From Facklamia sp964471435 (GTDB lineage Bacteria > Bacillota > Bacilli > Lactobacillales > Aerococcaceae): a stretch of 9,602 nt of DNA. The notes below the pieces were generated by a model. That model ran no database searches and was not told the origin of the DNA. It saw only the letters and a program-made list of their open reading frames with translations. Shown here piece by piece: positions 6,332 to 9,602 of the stretch. Each line of letters begins with the position of its first letter. The stretch's first letter is position 1. The stretch lies in the NCBI GenBank assembly GCA_964471435.1, contig CAYYGA010000055.1, positions 1 to 9,602 of the forward strand, given 5' to 3'. Both the position numbers and the translations under genes were made by a program.

Positions 6332-7942
6332 ATGGAATTGAAATGTGAAGAGATTAATAATTATATCCAAAGAAATCAATATAATTATTTGCCGCGGTAT
6401 AATTATCAATATCATGCTCAAGCAATCTTAGGAAAGCTGGGGAAAGCTCTTTTATATTTTTCTGATGACAAGGGCTACCATCTACTTTGTCTTTGTAATC
6501 CCTATAATTCAGAAAGTCAGGCGGACTTAAATTTTTTAGTACATTTTCAATCGTCAAATGGAAGTAAATGGAAATTTAATAAAATACGAGCTGTTTTTCC
6601 TCAAGGCATTGAAAAAATAAGTGCCGAACTTACGCGAGAAGATAGTCAAGTCTATCTGCATTTTATTTATCAAACAAAAGAGAGTCTTTTTCAAGAAATC
6701 GTCCTTTTTCAACAGTATAAAAATTGGGAGAGTCTAAAAAAGACTTCACTTCCATTAGATCTAATTCGATTCTCCAATCCTTTGGACACTGATGTGAAAT
6801 GGTATAATCAAAAAGGTGATTGGAAATCAATAAAGATTGTCCAAGACGAAGAAACAAAAGCGGTTAGTATGATGCTTTATCAGGATTTACTGAAAGATGA
6901 AATCCGCTCAAAGGGAAAAGACTACCGTTTAAATTTTCCTAATCATCTAGAAAAAGAATTATTTAATAAGCAGAAGTGGCTGATTGAGGATGTCATTTCT
7001 GATGAGGAACATTATTATTTCTTAATGACAAACCAATCTGGTTCACTGGTAAAAGAAATTCAACTAGAGCTTGCAGGGAAACAAATCTTAAACATAGATC
7101 CTGCTCAAACATCTACGGAAATGCCGCAGGCTTATAGTCAAACTGCTTTAGTGACAGTAAGAAAGCCTGATGACAAAGAAGAAAGTCTGACTGCTGCTTT
7201 TCAAATAATAGAACATGGCCCCGACTTTAGCAGTCCAAAGTTTTTATCCAATAGTGATACAGGAAAAAAGGTGGATTATTTATCTTACATCGGATTGATG
7301 CAGGCAGAACAATATGTTCTAACTCATAATTTTTCCAAATTTTGGATGGGCGTCTTAACAGCTCCCCGTCATGTGAAGTTGGATTTAGAAGAAAAGGAGC
7401 TTACTTTTGGATCACACCAAGCTCTTCGACTTTCTTCCTTAGAAAGTCTCTATATAGGAAATGAAGCATTAGACTTTCATCCAGAAAGTGAAGAAGTAAA
7501 GATTGAAGCGAACAGCCAAGTAAACTGGTTTCAGTTTTTACAAGCTAATCACTATCTGAGACTTACTTTATCAGATGTTTCTTTCCAAATTATCTATGCT
7601 TTCGATCATAATCAAGCAGACTCCCAAGCTTTTAATCTTAACTATAATTCTGATTCAGGTAATGTGACTGTCAAACGTTGCCTGGGAGAGTCACCTCTAA
7701 TAAAGGATAAATTGAAAGACTATTCAGAAAAAACGATCAACTTAAATAATCAAGGTCAATCGAATCCTATTGAAATAGAATGCCTGCGGGATACAAACTC
7801 ACTAGAATTAATCATTAACCGAAGAGATATATTAAGTTTTATATTTTATGAAAAATATGCCGGCTATGATTTAACAATAAAGTCTCAAAACGATCCTTTA
7901 AAAATTATGAATATAGAAGTAGCTAAGATAAAAATTAATTAA
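6332..7942 (+). CDS. Degenerate GH32-like protein, probable inactive pseudoenzyme
   Basis: The 536-aa predicted cytosolic protein has no signal peptide or membrane segment. Its layout follows GH32 sucrose-6-phosphate hydrolases. PRYNYQYHAQ (21-30) and LLYF...YHLLCLCNPYNSE (40-61) flank the place where GH32 has WLNDPNG, but here the residues are LGKLGKA (33-39), with the nucleophile Asp replaced by Leu36. EHGPDFSSPKF (294-304), YIGLMQAEQY (319-328) and FWMGVLTAPRHVKL (337-350) match the DxGxDFYAP, GWM and WrGxltxPReL blocks. The C-terminal beta-sandwich is recognisable from GNVTVKR (443-449) to LELIINRRDILSFIF (491-505). The RDP motif appears as LDT (151-153) at best. The acid/base ECP motif may survive only as Glu219 in LIED. 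The substrate-facing FSGS motif is gone. The frame is full-length and uninterrupted, so it looks selected rather than decaying. It sits 34 nt after mnmG with GGGGTG (6321-6326) as binding site, and a terminator follows. The function is unknown; a sugar-binding, regulatory or scaffold role is speculation. Confidence 0.75.
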   Translation: MELKCEEINNYIQRNQYNYLPRYNYQYHAQAILGKLGKALLYFSDDKGYHLLCLCNPYNSESQADLNFLVHFQSSNGSKWKFNKIRAVFPQGIEKISAELTREDSQVYLHFIYQTKESLFQEIVLFQQYKNWESLKKTSLPLDLIRFSNPLDTDVKWYNQKGDWKSIKIVQDEETKAVSMMLYQDLLKDEIRSKGKDYRLNFPNHLEKELFNKQKWLIEDVISDEEHYYFLMTNQSGSLVKEIQLELAGKQILNIDPAQTSTEMPQAYSQTALVTVRKPDDKEESLTAAFQIIEHGPDFSSPKFLSNSDTGKKVDYLSYIGLMQAEQYVLTHNFSKFWMGVLTAPRHVKLDLEEKELTFGSHQALRLSSLESLYIGNEALDFHPESEEVKIEANSQVNWFQFLQANHYLRLTLSDVSFQIIYAFDHNQADSQAFNLNYNSDSGNVTVKRCLGESPLIKDKLKDYSEKTINLNNQGQSNPIEIECLRDTNSLELIINRRDILSFIFYEKYAGYDLTIKSQNDPLKIMNIEVAKIKIN

Positions 7943-7990
7943 AAAAATCCGCTGGAGTGAATTTTATTCATTCCAGCGGATTCTTTTGTT
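7941..7990. terminator. Strong bidirectional terminator at the operon end
   Basis: AATCCGCTGGA (7946-7956) pairs with TCCAGCGGATT (7972-7982). The stem continues through one G-U pair and TGAAT/ATTCA to a TTT loop, about 17 bp in all. Rightward, TTCTTTTGTTTT follows; leftward, the run of As at 7941-7947 gives a seven-U tract. It therefore serves both the mnmE operon and the convergent Mga-like gene. It overlaps the stop codon of the GH32-like gene (7940-7942). Confidence 0.92.
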
Positions 7991-8032
7991 TTAAAAGATG
8001 ACTCCTATTGAAAGTTAGAAAATGAAAGGGAA

Positions 8033-9529
8033 TTAGTCCTGAGCAATTAATCCTTTATCTTGCTTTACTACATTAAGCAGTTGAATTAAATCCGAGTAGT
8101 TAGTAGCAGAAGGATAATCATCCACCCATAATATATGTTTACCTTTAATCGGCGGAATATAGAAATTGCTGATGATAATATCATAATCAGAATCAGCAGC
8201 TGTTTCTAGGGAGAAACGATCAGAAAATTCTCCTTGAATTTCTAAAATCCTTCCCACACGGTAACGAAGCCATTCTTCAATAAATTTACAATGTGCCAGA
8301 TGAGTATCGGTGACAACAAGAGCTTTCACCGAATGTTTGATGTGAGAGAGTTGATCAAATAACCCTTCAAATTTAATGAAAAAAGTATAAATTAAATAGT
8401 CCAGTGAATTTTGATTCAATTCTCCATGCCAATCATGATAAAACTGAGCCAGATTTTCTTCTGCAAAAGCAAAGGCTTCAGGAATTACTTTTTTAATTCT
8501 GTCATTGAACTTCTTACCCCGATCTACATTAATTGTATTAATGAAGAGTTCATGGTGTTCAAAAACAAGAGCCTGCTGCAAAGCAAGAACCAACTGTTCT
8601 TTATTTTTCAGCTCGAGAGGAAATTTAGTGACAAATTTATCAATAAAATCAGCTAACAGGCTTTTTGACTCTGCAAATTTTTTTGTTTGCAAATCATTGC
8701 TCTCATGATCAGCCAGATATAGATAGTACTGCTGTTCTAAGAAAGGATAGAAAAGCTGTTTAATATTGGACTTATTAAAGTCAAGCCCTGCTGTTTGATA
8801 AAATTTTTCGACAAAATCTTGATGTTCTTCATTAGATAGTCGATCCACATAATAATCTGCTACACCATCTTTAGAATTATTAACAAAGGATTCTTGTTTA
8901 GTACGGGCCAAATTGACCATAGCGATAGTCATCCATAAACGCTTTCGACCAAAATCAAGCTCTAATTCGAAAGTATTTGTAAAATAGAGCAGGAGCTCTT
9001 CAACTTCTTTTTCGGAAGGCTCAAAAGGCCACTCTAAAGCATCAAATACCTCAAAATAGAGCTGGGTGTAAAAAGCCCGAATATCCGCTTCATCTCCTGT
9101 CAAACGAACAGGTGTAATCTCCAGAGCTATATTAAAGCGTTCAAGTAAATCACTATTTAACTGCTGGGCAATCCGGTAGAGCGTGGACTGACTAATATCT
9201 AACTCATCAATCAATTCCTGACGGTCATAAGAAGCCTGATGAAAAAGAGCATCCAATAAAGCAAAAGCGGTCGATTCACGAGTCATTAGATTATAAAAAT
9301 AATCTATTCGGCATCCATGCGGCAAATAAAGCATCACTGTATCAGAAGTCGTGTAAATTCTCATGTCAGGATATTTACCTTTTAAATAATTGAGATCTTC
9401 ATAAACAGCACGACGATTAGTTTTAAATTTTTTTGTTAATTGGCGGTATGTTACCGGATGGATTTGATTACTTAAATATTCTACCAACCGTAAGCGTCGA
9501 AGCTTGGCTTTTGAAATGAACACTGACAA
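8033..9529 (-). CDS. Mga/AtxA-family transcriptional regulator
   Basis: The 498-aa product (from TTG at 9529) is a predicted DNA-binding regulator of the Mga/AtxA/MgaSpn type, proteins that link virulence or surface genes to sugar status through PTS-like domains. An N-terminal winged helix covers about 8-70 (LRLVEYLSNQ, YRQLTKKFKTNRRAVYEDLNYLK). The Mga helix-turn-helix lies at about 80-150, with RQELIDELDISQSTLYRIAQ as the recognition region. A long helical middle (about 155-390) corresponds to the PRD-like region. The C-terminal 400-485 alternates strands and helices (VKALVVTDTHLAH, DYDIIISNF, KHILWVDDY) like an EIIB fold, without the phosphorylatable P-loop Cys of true EIIB. I can see no clear conserved PRD phosphohistidine pattern. 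TTG is preferred over the longer GTG at 9553 because AAGGAGG lies 9 nt before TTG and nothing suitable precedes GTG. It is convergent with the GH32-like gene and its targets are not visible. A BglG-type antiterminator is less likely, because two HTH domains and no RNA-binding CAT domain are seen. Confidence 0.82.
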   Translation of the reverse strand: MSVFISKAKLRRLRLVEYLSNQIHPVTYRQLTKKFKTNRRAVYEDLNYLKGKYPDMRIYTTSDTVMLYLPHGCRIDYFYNLMTRESTAFALLDALFHQASYDRQELIDELDISQSTLYRIAQQLNSDLLERFNIALEITPVRLTGDEADIRAFYTQLYFEVFDALEWPFEPSEKEVEELLLYFTNTFELELDFGRKRLWMTIAMVNLARTKQESFVNNSKDGVADYYVDRLSNEEHQDFVEKFYQTAGLDFNKSNIKQLFYPFLEQQYYLYLADHESNDLQTKKFAESKSLLADFIDKFVTKFPLELKNKEQLVLALQQALVFEHHELFINTINVDRGKKFNDRIKKVIPEAFAFAEENLAQFYHDWHGELNQNSLDYLIYTFFIKFEGLFDQLSHIKHSVKALVVTDTHLAHCKFIEEWLRYRVGRILEIQGEFSDRFSLETAADSDYDIIISNFYIPPIKGKHILWVDDYPSATNYSDLIQLLNVVKQDKGLIAQD

Positions 9530-9538
9530 AATGGGGTT

Positions 9539-9545
9539 CCTCCTT
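9539..9545 (-). promoter_or_regulatory. Ribosome binding site that selects a TTG start for the Mga-like gene
   Basis: The minus strand reads AAGGAGG here, a full consensus site 9 nt before TTG (9529-9527). It lies inside the longer frame that would begin with GTG at 9553-9551. A perfect site inside the coding part of the longer frame, and none before the GTG, argues that the protein starts at TTG. Confidence 0.7.
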
Positions 9546-9550
9546 GTATT

Positions 9551-9568
9551 CACCTATTTTCACAGGTG
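9551..9568. promoter_or_regulatory. Short inverted repeat upstream of the Mga-like gene
   Basis: CACCT (9551-9555) and AGGTG (9564-9568) are inverted around 8 bases, between the ribosome binding site and the likely promoter region of the Mga-like gene. It could be an operator or a weak leader hairpin. The arms are only 5 bp, so chance is a real possibility. The upstream promoter runs into the window edge and could not be assigned; TATACA read on the minus strand near 9567-9572 is a possible -10 without a good -35. Confidence 0.25.
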
Positions 9569-9602
9569 TGTATAGCTATTAAATGTAACAAAGTTTTTTA
9601 TG

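Noticed and set aside
9530..9553. GTG start at 9553 for the Mga-like protein.
   Set aside because: No ribosome binding site precedes it, whereas a full AAGGAGG inside this segment is correctly spaced for TTG at 9529.
9571..9602. ATG at 9600 as the start of a rightward gene.
   Set aside because: There is no ribosome binding site upstream and no coding sequence visible before the window ends.

Overview
This is a low-GC Firmicutes chromosomal segment, most likely from Lactobacillales. AGGAGG-type ribosome binding sites, TTG starts and intrinsic terminators with U-tracts point that way. So do a streptococcal-type MutX, a TreR of the Bacillus type and an Mga/AtxA-type regulator. Aerococcaceae or Carnobacteriaceae would fit, but the family is a guess. 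All seven genes look intact as reading frames. No RNA gene of a known class, CRISPR array, insertion sequence or attachment site is visible, and no gene-free stretch exceeds 300 bases.

Layout. Positions 1-1437 hold a promoter and a monocistronic lipoprotein gene (TTG start, lipobox LTGC) whose C-terminal part looks like a GerMN domain. A nested bidirectional terminator (about 1436-1523) separates it from a convergent GntR/UTRA repressor that reads as TreR (1522-2238, minus). The 243-bp divergent gap between treR and mnmE carries a strong promoter (2313-2341). A long, near-perfect terminator hairpin with an eight-T tract (2369-2429) follows it closely, still upstream of mnmE. The plus-strand operon then runs mnmE - mutX - mnmG - GH32-like gene with gaps of 13 nt, a 1-nt overlap and 34 nt, and ends at a strong bidirectional terminator (7941-7990). 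A convergent Mga-like regulator (8033-9529, minus) closes the window.

How the genes fit. MnmE and MnmG form the complex that modifies the wobble uridine U34 of certain tRNAs. MutX sanitises oxidised dGTP and sits translationally linked between them. The fourth gene is unexpected: it follows the GH32 (sucrose-6-phosphate hydrolase/invertase) architecture end to end but has lost the nucleophile motif, so it looks like a catalytically dead pseudoenzyme in a tRNA-modification operon. Two regulators of carbohydrate-linked families (TreR and Mga-like) flank the operon, but no sugar transporter or trehalose enzyme is present.

The most interesting observations are the GH32-like pseudoenzyme and the promoter-hairpin-U-tract unit before mnmE, which could be an attenuator or a roughly 80-nt small RNA. 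Family assignments come from recalled motifs and alignments made by eye; no database search was possible.
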